The notes under the pieces were generated by a model that was given only the letters and a program-made list of their open reading frames with translations, had not been told where the DNA came from and made no database searches. From NCBI GenBank assembly GCA_003486795.1, contig DNFX01000119.1:2947-13155 (forward strand): DNA of 10,209 nucleotides, given 5' to 3'. A program made the position numbers and the translations under genes. This DNA comes from Actinomycetota bacterium (GTDB lineage Bacteria > Actinomycetota > Humimicrobiia > Humimicrobiales > Humimicrobiaceae). Below, piece after piece: positions 1 to 7,420 of the stretch (positions are counted from its first letter, which is position 1; every line of letters begins with the position of its first letter).

Positions 1-57
1 TTAGACTTTTCTGAAAGCAGCAATGCAGCCTAAACTCAAAAAAATATTAGATATTTA

Positions 58-696
58 TTAATTAAAAGGCTGTTCGATACCTAATTGCAATGCTTTTGAA
101 TTAAAACTCTCTTCAATTCTCTGAAGTTCTTCTTCAGTGCTTGTATACATATTTGTAGCTTCAATCTGATATTTTTCCAGAAGTTCAATATCACCATTTA
201 TAAAGCTCTTATAGAATAGAATTTCATTTTCAAGATATTTCTGAAAATAATCACGATACGCAATCATAAGTTCCGGAGTGTTGATTTCTTTTACTTCTTC
301 AAGCCATTTTTGCAGATTAATGATTATAGATTCTGCATATTGATTTTTTTTATCAAGGTCACCCTGTTCATTGTCAAAGTTATCAAACAGTTGAGTCAGT
401 AAATCAGAATAATTATTATAAATAGCCTTGAAGTCTGATATAAAATTATTATATGAGTCCAAATCTTTATAAAAAACATCTGAATCAGACAAGCTTTTAT
501 TATTATTTTTATCATCAACTATGGTTTCGATACTTTTTTTTTCGCCAAGTGCCTTTAATTTTTTATACTCTTCATAAGTGTATTTCGGTGAACCTGTACA
601 TCCTGTAAATAAGATAAGAAATATTAACAATAGCAATGCTGGTATTATTAATAAGAACCCTTTATTATCAATTTTACGTATTTTATTTTTTACCAT
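58..696 (-). CDS. Putative lipoprotein of unknown function, helical
   Basis: I do not recognise a named family. The 212-residue product starts with a basic segment (KNKIRKIDNK), a hydrophobic stretch at about residues 14-30 and a lipobox FTGC with the acceptor cysteine at residue 33, so it should be exported and lipid-anchored. After a polar linker with many Asp/Asn/Lys (about 45-72), the rest looks like amphipathic helices without cysteines, consistent with a small helical bundle outside the membrane. The start at 696 is supported by an AGGAAA ribosome binding site 8 nt upstream, which lies inside the end of the preceding yibE/F-like gene; only 5 nt separate the two genes. They are therefore probably co-transcribed and translationally coupled. 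The residues just after the lipobox (K-Y-T-Y-E-E-Y-K-K) resemble the same region of that neighbour (K-K-T-F-E-Q-W-E-K). The CDS is reliable; the function is unknown. Confidence 0.8.
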   Translation of the reverse strand: MVKNKIRKIDNKGFLLIIPALLLLIFLILFTGCTGSPKYTYEEYKKLKALGEKKSIETIVDDKNNNKSLSDSDVFYKDLDSYNNFISDFKAIYNNYSDLLTQLFDNFDNEQGDLDKKNQYAESIIINLQKWLEEVKEINTPELMIAYRDYFQKYLENEILFYKSFINGDIELLEKYQIEATNMYTSTEEELQRIEESFNSKALQLGIEQPFN

Positions 697-701
697 AATA
701 T

Positions 702-1901
702 TTATTTCCTAATATGTCTTACTGAACGGATATAGCTTGTGCTATAGAAAGCTGCTGAGATAAAAACAGTAATGGGTATTGTAAGTATAAGCCCGATACT
801 TCCAGAAATTGCCTGTATTATTTCAGTGGCAATCATATCCTTATTTATAATATCTATAAATGGTATATTATAGGCCATAAATAGAAGTATCAGCGGCAGT
901 GAACTTCCCACATATACAAGGATTAAAGTATTAGACATTGTGCCTATCATGTCTCTGCCGATATTCATTCCCGCAGAAATAAGATCTTTTTTCTTTATTG
1001 TTGGGTCTGCCTTTGCCACTTCAAGCATAGAGGAAGAGACAGACATACCTATATCCATAACCGCACCAAGTGAGGCCATTATTATACCTGCAAATAAAAG
1101 CCCCTTAAAGTTAAAATCAGTACCCTGAGGTATATACATTAACATTATTGCTTCTTCACTTGAAAATCCTGTAAGGCTTGCAAGACTCCCAAAAACAAAT
1201 GCAAGCGTTCCTGCAATAAGTATGCCCAGAGAAGTTCCAATAATAGATGCAAAAGATTTTTTGTTTATTCCACCAATAATCAGTAGAGTTACAATTGTTA
1301 CTGCAACTCCAATTAGAACCGATATCAAAACTGGATTAATTCCCTTTAAAATAAGTGGAATAAGTATAAAAAAAACTGCTGTAATAGTTAATGCAAGTGC
1401 CAAAGCGGCTTTAACTCCTTTAAAGCGCCCCACAAGAACCAGTACAATAATAAACAAAACAGTTATTATTATAAGATAATTATCCCTTACAAGTTCTGTC
1501 GCATATGCGCCTGATATATTTCCGTTTTCATCAAACTCAGGCTTTAAAAAAATACCTTGGCCTTCTTTAATTGTTATAACGTATGCGCTTCTTGCATCAG
1601 AAGAATTTTTTACTTCTATAATTTCACCCTTAAAGGGACCATTTGTAATTTTGACTTTTAGAATCTGGGTCCTTGTGATAAAACCACCTTCAATTTCTTC
1701 TTCTGTATCCGAGATAATCTCAAGTACCTTACCTTTGTACTGGACATCTTCTTCTATTGCAGCTATTCTTTCAGCTTCAATTTTTTCCCACTGCTCAAAG
1801 GTTTTCTTTTCATTACTGCATCCTGCCAATATTAAAAAGGACAAAATGAGAAAGATGATTATTAAATAAACAGCTAAATCTATAAAATTAATTTTTTTCA
1901 T
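702..1901 (-). CDS. YibE/F-like multi-pass membrane protein with N-terminal lipobox
   Basis: The 399-residue protein matches the YibE/F-like family, whose biochemical role is not established. Residues 10-27 are hydrophobic and end in a lipobox LAGC with cysteine 28. A soluble extracellular domain follows (about 29-138) containing the typical stretch QILKVKITNGPFKGEIIEVKN. About seven membrane segments follow, near 142-158, 165-186, 190-210, 220-243, 266-290, 322-344 and 360-385. The family signature is visible as SLGAVMDIGMSVSSS (278-291) and SAGMNIGRDMIGTMSNTLIL (309-328). No strong ribosome binding site precedes the ATG at 1901, but the lysine-rich start followed at once by the signal segment makes this start plausible. 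It is the first gene of the leftward pair, and its upstream DNA contains the direct repeats at 1958-2018 and a transposase remnant. The lipobox may mean the N-terminus is cleaved and lipidated, or it may simply be the first membrane span. Confidence 0.88.
   Translation of the reverse strand: MKKINFIDLAVYLIIIFLILSFLILAGCSNEKKTFEQWEKIEAERIAAIEEDVQYKGKVLEIISDTEEEIEGGFITRTQILKVKITNGPFKGEIIEVKNSSDARSAYVITIKEGQGIFLKPEFDENGNISGAYATELVRDNYLIIITVLFIIVLVLVGRFKGVKAALALALTITAVFFILIPLILKGINPVLISVLIGVAVTIVTLLIIGGINKKSFASIIGTSLGILIAGTLAFVFGSLASLTGFSSEEAIMLMYIPQGTDFNFKGLLFAGIIMASLGAVMDIGMSVSSSMLEVAKADPTIKKKDLISAGMNIGRDMIGTMSNTLILVYVGSSLPLILLFMAYNIPFIDIINKDMIATEIIQAISGSIGLILTIPITVFISAAFYSTSYIRSVRHIRK
705..710 (-). 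promoter_or_regulatory. Ribosome binding site of the lipoprotein gene
   Basis: AGGAAA on the minus strand lies 8 nt before the ATG at 696. It overlaps the last codons and stop of the upstream YibE/F gene, which suggests translational coupling of the pair. Confidence 0.6.
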
Positions 1902-1957
1902 TTTCTATACAATAATCTCTTCTAAATTTATTCTATTTTTTTTCTTTTAAATAGACC

Positions 1958-2018
1958 CGATGCCTCATCTAAAAATGTACACGAAAGCATATACGATACC
2001 TCAAGTGAAAATGTACAC
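1958..2018. repeat. Pair of 25-bp direct repeats with a TGTACA core
   Basis: Positions 1958-1982 and 1994-2018 match at 21 of 25 bases, spaced 36 bp start to start. Both contain CCTCA and end in AAAATGTACAC, which includes the palindrome TGTACA. They lie about 50 bp beyond the 3' end of the decayed minus-strand transposase, where the terminal repeats of its element would be expected. They also lie 57-117 bp upstream of the yibE/F-like start, so an operator role cannot be excluded. No TGTACA copy is seen on the other side of the transposase remnant (2729-2917). Confidence 0.7.
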
Positions 2019-2070
2019 ATACTAATATAATAATACTATATTAATAAGTTCAATAAAATAAAGACATGGG

Positions 2071-2728
2071 TTATGAAATATCATCTCTTAAGACTTTCTG
2101 CTTTAATGCATTTTTATTCTTTATTACAGCAGGCTCGTCCCGGCATGTTGTAACATCTGTAAAATTAATGCTAAAACAGAAATCTTTGCTTGCATTCCTC
2201 CATCATGGCCAACAAGGTCTGCTTCAAGATAACCAGGGGCACTATCATTCCAGTATAAAAAAGTCTTTATAGGTATCTGGTGCTTAAGAAGAATTCCAGG
2301 CTTTGTAAAGGAGCGTCCCTTGCCAATTCTTAGCTTTTCCTTAATTGACTTTAAAAGCCTGTCAATTGTTGATTCAGATATCCTATACAGTTTCTATTTT
2401 ATTAAACTATCCATTTCTATTTCGCCAAAGGCTTCAGGTTTTAGAATTATCTCAGGAATAAATGGGGCAAGGCGCTTGCCGCATGACTTATCAAGTACTA
2501 TCCAGATCTTTTTTAAAACATCTTTTACATCATACTATAGATTCTTTTTCTGTCCCTTTTCTTTTTCTTATCTTTTGAAATAACATAGCGTATTTTCCTT
2601 TTATCTTTGCCAATACTGCCTATCTGTTTACCATAGTACAGTCTCAGCACTCTTGAAGCATAGTTTCTGTTATAGCCAGTTACGCTACAAATAATAATTT
2701 CGTGTATTTTTTTCTGGGTTATTGCCTT
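2071..2728 (-). pseudogene. Decayed DDE/integrase-type transposase, truncated
   Basis: No intact frame remains, but the minus strand read in successive frames gives a continuous integrase-like transposase. From 2728 downward: an N-terminal helical part with VTGYNRNYASRVLR, then a basic stretch ending DRKRIY. A one-base shift near 2535-2540 follows, then DVLKKIW and CGKRLAPFIPEI. An in-frame TAG stop sits at 2396-2394, then come STIDRLL, TKPGILLKHQIPIKTF and GYLEADLVGHDGG. A second one-base shift near 2194-2198 leads to NASKDFCFSINFTDVTT and NKNALKQKV, ending at TAA 2073-2071. DLV in LEADLVGHDGG is the likely first catalytic Asp of the DDE triad; the part that should hold the second Asp and the Glu is missing. 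At least two frameshifts, one nonsense codon and a 3' truncation show that it is dead. A further in-frame TAA lies just before 2728, so the true N-terminus is unclear. The exact IS family is not assigned. Confidence 0.85.
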
Positions 2729-2868
2729 TTAAGTCCAGACCTTTTTATTAATATTTTTCAGATTGTCTAATATTAATTTTTAATCTCCGGATGATTATTC
2801 ATAAAGGCCAATTATGACTCTGGGAAATCAGATTATTATTTTAAATATAACTATATATCTGTAATTAT

Positions 2869-2897
2869 TTGACAATTAAAGGTAAATTATTTTTCAT
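2869..2897 (+). promoter_or_regulatory. Candidate sigma-70-type promoter for the phosphatase-kinase operon
   Basis: A perfect TTGACA (2869-2874) is followed after 17 nt by TTTCAT (2892-2897, four of six matches to TATAAT). The DNA before it is very A+T-rich (2840-2866), resembling an UP element. Transcription would begin near 2904, leaving a 5' leader of 14-23 nt without a ribosome binding site. A second candidate promoter lies just downstream. Confidence 0.4.
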
Positions 2898-2919
2898 ACT
2901 CTCTTTATTTAACTATAAT
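2891..2919 (+). promoter_or_regulatory. Second candidate promoter overlapping the annotated ATG
   Basis: TTTTCA (2891-2896), a 17-nt spacer and a perfect TATAAT (2914-2919). The -10 box overlaps the first ATG of the phosphatase (2918). Seven bases later is an in-frame ATG at 2927, so a transcript from this promoter would be leaderless. Confidence 0.35.
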
Positions 2920-3718
2920 GTTTCATATGGAATATTATGCAATAAGTGATATAGGCAAATTAAGATCATCCAATGAAGACTGTTACTATGCTGAAAATAA
3001 TTTATTCATAGTTGCTGATGGTATGGGCGGCCATAATGCAGGTGAAATTGCCAGCAGGTATGCAATAGATTACTTTATTGAACATTTTACCGGTCTTTTA
3101 GCCAGTCATTCCGTGCAAAGCGACAGAAAAATTCAGACAGAAAAAACAAATAATATTTCAAAAATTATTTCCAAAAACAACTCTGCTGACAAAATCCAGA
3201 AGATGCTTATTGAAAGCATTGAGTACTCAAACAGTCAGATATACAGAATGGGCCTGGAAAATGAGGAATACAATGGTATGGGAACAACTTTCACGTGTCT
3301 GTTTATAAAAAATGAAAAATGTTATGTTGTTCATGTCGGTGACAGCAGACTTTATCTTTTCAGAGATTCTGAGCTTAATCTTCTGACTGAAGATCATACA
3401 TTTGTATTTGCACTTTATAAAAAAGGAGCTATCACCTATAAAGAATTATTTACGCATCCCCAGAGAAATTATCTTACAGGAATAATAGGTGAAAATGATA
3501 TATCAACTCTCGAGTGTTTCAAATTTGATCTTCAAAAGGATGATATCGTCTGTATTTGTTCAGATGGCCTTAGTTCCATGGTTTACGATACTTCAATCAG
3601 GCAGATTATTGAAAAATCAAAAAACAAGACTGCCAGGCTGATTGCTGAAAATCTTGTAAAAAAAGCAAGTAAAAACGGCGGCAATGATAATATTACTGTG
3701 ATTGTAATAAAAAATTAA
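2918..3718 (+). CDS. prpC: PP2C-family Ser/Thr protein phosphatase (PrpC/Stp-like)
   Basis: This is a cytoplasmic metal-dependent phosphatase that should dephosphorylate the kinase encoded just downstream and its substrates. The PP2C motifs appear in order: SDIGKLRSSNED (10-21, with Arg16 and Asp21), VADGMGGHNAGE (32-43, metal-binding Asp34), GMGTT (120-124), HVGDSRLY (139-146), LTEDHT (156-161), HPQRNYLTGIIG (180-191), CSDGLSSMV (214-222, Asp216) and GGNDNIT (254-260, Asp257). All core metal ligands are present. Length, 266 residues, is near the usual 240-260; the excess is a polar, Lys/Ser/Asn-rich insertion at about 63-92. The first ATG at 2918 has no ribosome binding site and overlaps a TATAAT. 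The in-frame ATG at 2927, giving MEYYAISDIG, fits family N-termini better and may be the true start. The gene ends 14 nt before the kinase gene. Confidence 0.93.
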   Translation: MFHMEYYAISDIGKLRSSNEDCYYAENNLFIVADGMGGHNAGEIASRYAIDYFIEHFTGLLASHSVQSDRKIQTEKTNNISKIISKNNSADKIQKMLIESIEYSNSQIYRMGLENEEYNGMGTTFTCLFIKNEKCYVVHVGDSRLYLFRDSELNLLTEDHTFVFALYKKGAITYKELFTHPQRNYLTGIIGENDISTLECFKFDLQKDDIVCICSDGLSSMVYDTSIRQIIEKSKNKTARLIAENLVKKASKNGGNDNITVIVIKN

Positions 3719-3732
3719 AAGAAATATGCAGT

Positions 3733-5643
3733 ATGATAGGGACAATTCTTGCAGAAAGATATGAAATAATTGAAAAAATAGGAAGCGGCGGTTCTGCCGA
3801 CGTATATCTTGCAAGCGATATAAAACTTCACAGAAAAGTGGCTGTCAAGATTTTATCTCCTCTTTATGCCAGCAATAGAAATTTTGTGGCAAGATTTAAA
3901 AAAGAAGCACAGATACTTGCCAGACTCAATGATCCGAATATAGTAGCAGTATTTGACTGGGGACAGTTTGAAAATTCATACTTTATATGTATGGAGTATG
4001 TTGAAGGTCTGAGTCTTTCTGAGATTATTGAAAAACAGGGAATAATCAATCCTGCAACTGCTGCCAGATATTCTGTACAGATATGCAATGCGCTTGAAAT
4101 TGCACATAAAAATAACCTGATTCACAGAGATATTAAACCGCAGAATATAATTGTTACTTCAGACGGAACAATTAAAATAACTGATTTCGGTATTGCAAAA
4201 TCTCTTCTTGAAGATAATACAAAAACCTTAAATATCCTGGGTACATCTTATTATATATCCCCAGAACAAGCACAGGGAAAGGTCCTCAGTTATTCAACTG
4301 ATCTTTATTCTCTGGGGATAGTAATTTATGAAATGCTTACTGCAGATGTTCCTTTCAGGGGAGAAAATTCGATAGATATAAGCCTTAAGCATATAAATGA
4401 AAAACCTGTCAAACCGTCAATACTTGTTCCTGAAATTCCGGACAGGATTGAAAAAATCGTTTTGAAATGTCTTCAGAAAGACCCGATGAAAAGATATGAA
4501 AGTGCTACTGATCTAAAATCTGATTTAATAAATTTTCTTAAAGGCAAACCTCTTGCTGATGAAGAAATAAGAGAAAACACATTTTCAGGAAAAAAAAGAG
4601 TTACCAGGAAAATCGGGCATTTCGATTTTCCTTCAAAAATTAGTGAAGATAAAGAGGAATTTACTAGTGATGATAAAGAAGAGAATTTTCCAAAAGGCTC
4701 AGAAGAAAGAAAAAGCAGAAAAACTCTTGTACTGACATGGTATATATTATTTCCTGTTTTAGCGGTTTTTCTGGCGATATCTATATGGTCTCTGATGAGT
4801 TATAGTTCTTTGAAGAATCAGACTGAATTTGTTAAGGTCCCACATATCATAAATATGGATTACCTGAATGCTGAAAAAATGCTGCAATCGATAAATCTGA
4901 GAATAGCTGTGGAGGGTGAAAATTTCAGCAATAATATACCTGAGGGATACATAATTAATCAAAATCCTGAAGAGGGTGCAAATGTTGATAAAGATAGTGA
5001 AATAAAAGTTATAATCAGCAAAGGACAGGAAGAAGTACTTTCAGATATATTACCCAATCTTACCGGAATTAATATTGAAGAAGGCCGTAAAATATTATCT
5101 GATCTTGGTTTTTATAATCAGGAACTAAAGTGGGAATATTCTGATTTTTTTCAGAAAGATATAATCATAAAGCAGGAACCCGGTCGTTTTGAAACAGTCA
5201 GTTTTGAAGAAAAAATCTTACTTTATGTCAGCTCAGGAAAGGAAATGATTATCCTACCGGACCTGATAGGATATGATTTTATGTTTGCTTCATCTTCACT
5301 GAAATCCCTTGGCTTTGAATTAACAGCAGAAAAAATTCCTTCAACTGCCTTTGCCCCGGGCACAGTAATAAATACTTTTCCTGTTCCTGGAACAGAGCTA
5401 CCTTATGGCAGCTTTATAAAAGTTTTTATTTCTACGAGTGAAGAAATGATTGAAATTCCGGATATTACGAAACTTAATCTTGAAAATGCCGTTTCCATTC
5501 TTGAAAGCATGGGTATCAGTTATGAGACAGGATATACAACAGTTATGCACAGTATCCAGAAAAATATTGTACTATCTCAGTATCCAGAAAGCGGTAGTTA
5601 TATTACGCCATCTGAAAAACTGCTTTTGATCATAGGAGGTTAG
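3733..5643 (+). CDS. pknB: Membrane Ser/Thr protein kinase with four PASTA repeats
   Basis: This is a PknB/PrkC-type receptor kinase. The cytoplasmic kinase domain (about 10-270) has the glycine loop GSGGSADVY (17-25), catalytic Lys39 in VAVK, Glu58, HRDIKPQN (131-138, Asp133), DFG (151-153) and the activation-segment end TSYYISPEQAQG (171-182), with threonines at 163, 165 and 171 as possible autophosphorylation sites. A charged juxtamembrane linker (about 275-330) precedes one membrane span (331-356). Outside are four PASTA repeats, roughly 365-431, 436-502, 505-570 and 572-636, each with a P-x-(L/I)-x-G/N-like start and ending in a V/I-S-rich strand. In this family PASTA repeats bind muropeptides or lipid II. 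All catalytic residues are intact and the length, 636, is typical. The ribosome binding site is weak. It forms an operon with the phosphatase upstream; no FtsW/RodA, PBP or FHA gene is next to it in this window. Confidence 0.96.
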   Translation: MIGTILAERYEIIEKIGSGGSADVYLASDIKLHRKVAVKILSPLYASNRNFVARFKKEAQILARLNDPNIVAVFDWGQFENSYFICMEYVEGLSLSEIIEKQGIINPATAARYSVQICNALEIAHKNNLIHRDIKPQNIIVTSDGTIKITDFGIAKSLLEDNTKTLNILGTSYYISPEQAQGKVLSYSTDLYSLGIVIYEMLTADVPFRGENSIDISLKHINEKPVKPSILVPEIPDRIEKIVLKCLQKDPMKRYESATDLKSDLINFLKGKPLADEEIRENTFSGKKRVTRKIGHFDFPSKISEDKEEFTSDDKEENFPKGSEERKSRKTLVLTWYILFPVLAVFLAISIWSLMSYSSLKNQTEFVKVPHIINMDYLNAEKMLQSINLRIAVEGENFSNNIPEGYIINQNPEEGANVDKDSEIKVIISKGQEEVLSDILPNLTGINIEEGRKILSDLGFYNQELKWEYSDFFQKDIIIKQEPGRFETVSFEEKILLYVSSGKEMIILPDLIGYDFMFASSSLKSLGFELTAEKIPSTAFAPGTVINTFPVPGTELPYGSFIKVFISTSEEMIEIPDITKLNLENAVSILESMGISYETGYTTVMHSIQKNIVLSQYPESGSYITPSEKLLLIIGG

Positions 5644-5651
5644 CTTACATA

Positions 5652-6608
5652 CTATTCAACATATTCATAAAAACCAAAACTTTCAAACTTTTTATATCGC
5701 AATTTTACCAGTTCCTCGCCACTTATCTGAGAAAGCTCTTCAATCTTATTTAAAATATGTTTTTTCAATATTTTTGCTGCTCTTTCAGGAGAATTCTGTG
5801 CTCCGCCAAAAGGTTCTCTTATAATCTTGTCGACGACTTTAAGCTCTGCAAGATCTTTTGCAGTCAGCCTAAGTGTCGCTGCGGCTTTTTTTGTTGCATT
5901 CTGGTCTTTCCATAATATTGCAGCACAGCCTTCCGGAGAAATAACTGAATAAGTGGAATTTTCGAGCATAATTATATAATTTCCGATTGCAAGCGCAAGA
6001 GCTCCCCCGCTTCCGCCTTCACCAATAAATATTACAATTACCGGTATTTTTAATTTAAACATATATTCGATGCTATTGGCTATTGCAGATGCCTGCCCCA
6101 GGTCTTCAGCTTCTATAGCCGGATTTGCTCCCGGAGTATCTATTATCGTAATAAGAGGTATATTTAATCTTTCCGCAACAGACATTATCCGCATAGCCTT
6201 TCTATATCCTTGCGGATTAGGCATTCCGAAGTTATATTCCACTCTCTCTTTTAAATTTTTACCTTTATTATGGCCGATTACTGCAACACTCTTGTCCTGA
6301 ATTTTACCAAAACCGGCAAGAATTGATTTATCTTCTCCAAAAAGTCTGTCCCCCGATAAAGGAATGAAATCATCCAGCATTAATTCAATATAATCTTTTG
6401 TCTTGGGCCTTTCTTCTTTTCTGGAAAGCTCTACTATCTTCCAAGCCATGTTTGCCGTCTTGTTTTCTTTCCTTATATTTTTAATCGAACTTGCAAGTTT
6501 CATTTTCACATTTCTGAAATTAAGCTTTGACATCAAGTTTAATTTCTTGAAAACACTTACTTTTTCAAGATTTGCAGTTAAAATTTTTACTTTGTTATTA
6601 TTTTCCAT
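5652..6608 (-). CDS. accA: Acetyl-CoA carboxylase carboxyltransferase subunit alpha
   Basis: AccA pairs with AccD to move the carboxyl group from biotinylated carrier protein to acetyl-CoA, giving malonyl-CoA, the first committed step of fatty acid synthesis. Family motifs: ERPKTKDYI (66-74), SGDRLFGEDKSI (85-96), NFGMPNPQGYRKAMR (126-140), IDTPGANPAIEAEDLGQ (156-172), the oxyanion-hole region GEGGSGGALA (196-205), YSVISPEGCAAILWKD (220-235) and EPFGGA (265-270). Length, 318, is usual. The first 50 residues are unusually lysine-rich and do not show the common N-terminal pattern, so a later start (Met26 or Met36) is possible. No good ribosome binding site precedes any of these. It starts 2 nt after the accD stop and is the last gene of the operon; its stop is 8 bp from that of the converging kinase gene. 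Confidence 0.96.
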   Translation of the reverse strand: MENNNKVKILTANLEKVSVFKKLNLMSKLNFRNVKMKLASSIKNIRKENKTANMAWKIVELSRKEERPKTKDYIELMLDDFIPLSGDRLFGEDKSILAGFGKIQDKSVAVIGHNKGKNLKERVEYNFGMPNPQGYRKAMRIMSVAERLNIPLITIIDTPGANPAIEAEDLGQASAIANSIEYMFKLKIPVIVIFIGEGGSGGALALAIGNYIIMLENSTYSVISPEGCAAILWKDQNATKKAAATLRLTAKDLAELKVVDKIIREPFGGAQNSPERAAKILKKHILNKIEELSQISGEELVKLRYKKFESFGFYEYVE

Positions 6609-6610
6609 AT

Positions 6611-7393
6611 TCAGACTTTTAAAAATATTTTTATTAACCTGAAAATTACATCCTTTATTTCGTTGCGGTTTACAATCATATCTACCTGTCCGTTTCTGAC
6701 ATTCCTTTCCGCTAGTCCGAAATCTGAAGGAAGTTCTTTTTTAATAGTCTGCCTTACCACCCTGGGTCCGGCAAAACAGAAAAGCGCCTCAGGCTCGGAT
6801 ATTATAATATCAGCTATGGTAGCAAAACTAGCACTTACGCCGCCTGTTGTCGGATTATTAATTACACTTATATATGGAAGGCCAGATTCTTTCAACCTTC
6901 TTATACAGGATACAGTTTTAGCCATTTGCATAAGTGAAATAATTCCTTCCTGCATTCTTGCGCCTCCTGAAGAGCAGAATATTATTAGTGGAAGTCTGTC
7001 TTTTATTGCAGAATCAGCAAGAATTTTTATCCTTTCCCCTACAACACTTCCCATGCTTCCACCCATAAACCCGAAATCCATTATGCCTATTGCCGAATTA
7101 ATGCCATTTATTCTGGCTTTACCAACGATTATAGCTTCCGATATATTTGATTTTTCTTTTGCTTCCTGTATTCTCAGACTATATGATTTTGTATCAGAAA
7201 ATCCTAGAAAATCATAAGAATTAATATCAGTACCAAGCTCACTGAAGGAACCTTCATCTGCAATCAGCCTGATACGCTGCCATGAGTCAATATAGTAGTG
7301 CCGGTTACAGACAGGGCAGACATTATTATTTGAAACAAAATCTATTCTTTTTGACTCATTACCGCATTTTTCACATTTAAAAATATCTGTCAT
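6611..7393 (-). CDS. accD: Acetyl-CoA carboxylase carboxyltransferase subunit beta
   Basis: AccD is the zinc-binding partner of AccA in the carboxyltransferase tetramer. A four-cysteine zinc ribbon lies at the N-terminus: CEKC (7-10) and CPVC (26-29). The crotonase-like carboxyltransferase domain follows with FMGGSMGSVVGE (109-120), SSGGARMQEG (141-150), NNPTTGGVSASFA (179-191) and FAGPRVVRQTI (207-217). Length is 260 residues, at the short end of the usual 280-300, because the C-terminus stops soon after the core. The start at 7393 places the zinc ribbon at the expected distance from the N-terminus, yet no ribosome binding site is visible in the 27 nt after the fabF stop. It is followed by accA after 2 nt, which keeps the two subunits in equal supply. 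Confidence 0.96.
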   Translation of the reverse strand: MTDIFKCEKCGNESKRIDFVSNNNVCPVCNRHYYIDSWQRIRLIADEGSFSELGTDINSYDFLGFSDTKSYSLRIQEAKEKSNISEAIIVGKARINGINSAIGIMDFGFMGGSMGSVVGERIKILADSAIKDRLPLIIFCSSGGARMQEGIISLMQMAKTVSCIRRLKESGLPYISVINNPTTGGVSASFATIADIIISEPEALFCFAGPRVVRQTIKKELPSDFGLAERNVRNGQVDMIVNRNEIKDVIFRLIKIFLKV

Positions 7394-7420
7394 ATTAAAC
7401 TACTATCTTAAAAACATTAG

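Noticed and set aside
38..57. Weak terminator-like AT stem and T-run after the lipoprotein gene
   Set aside because: The stem has only 5 A-T pairs, too weak to call a terminator. The remaining bases at the window edge show no recognisable gene.
1902..1957. Promoter for the yibE/F-like gene
   Set aside because: The minus strand has AT-rich boxes such as TAGAAT, but no convincing -35/-10 pair with correct spacing.
2066..2583. Two plus-strand open frames (2066-2272 and 2320-2583)
   Set aside because: They lie opposite the transposase remnant, whose minus-strand translation carries recognisable motifs; the plus-strand translations look like nothing known and lack ribosome binding sites.
2747..2777. 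9-bp inverted repeat ATTAATATT / AATATTAAT
   Set aside because: It is made only of A and T in a very AT-rich stretch, with a 13-nt loop and no T-run; chance is likely and no clear function follows.
6663..7217. A 184-codon plus-strand open frame inside accD
   Set aside because: It is antisense to the well-conserved accD; its low-complexity hydrophobic content is a by-product of accD codon use.
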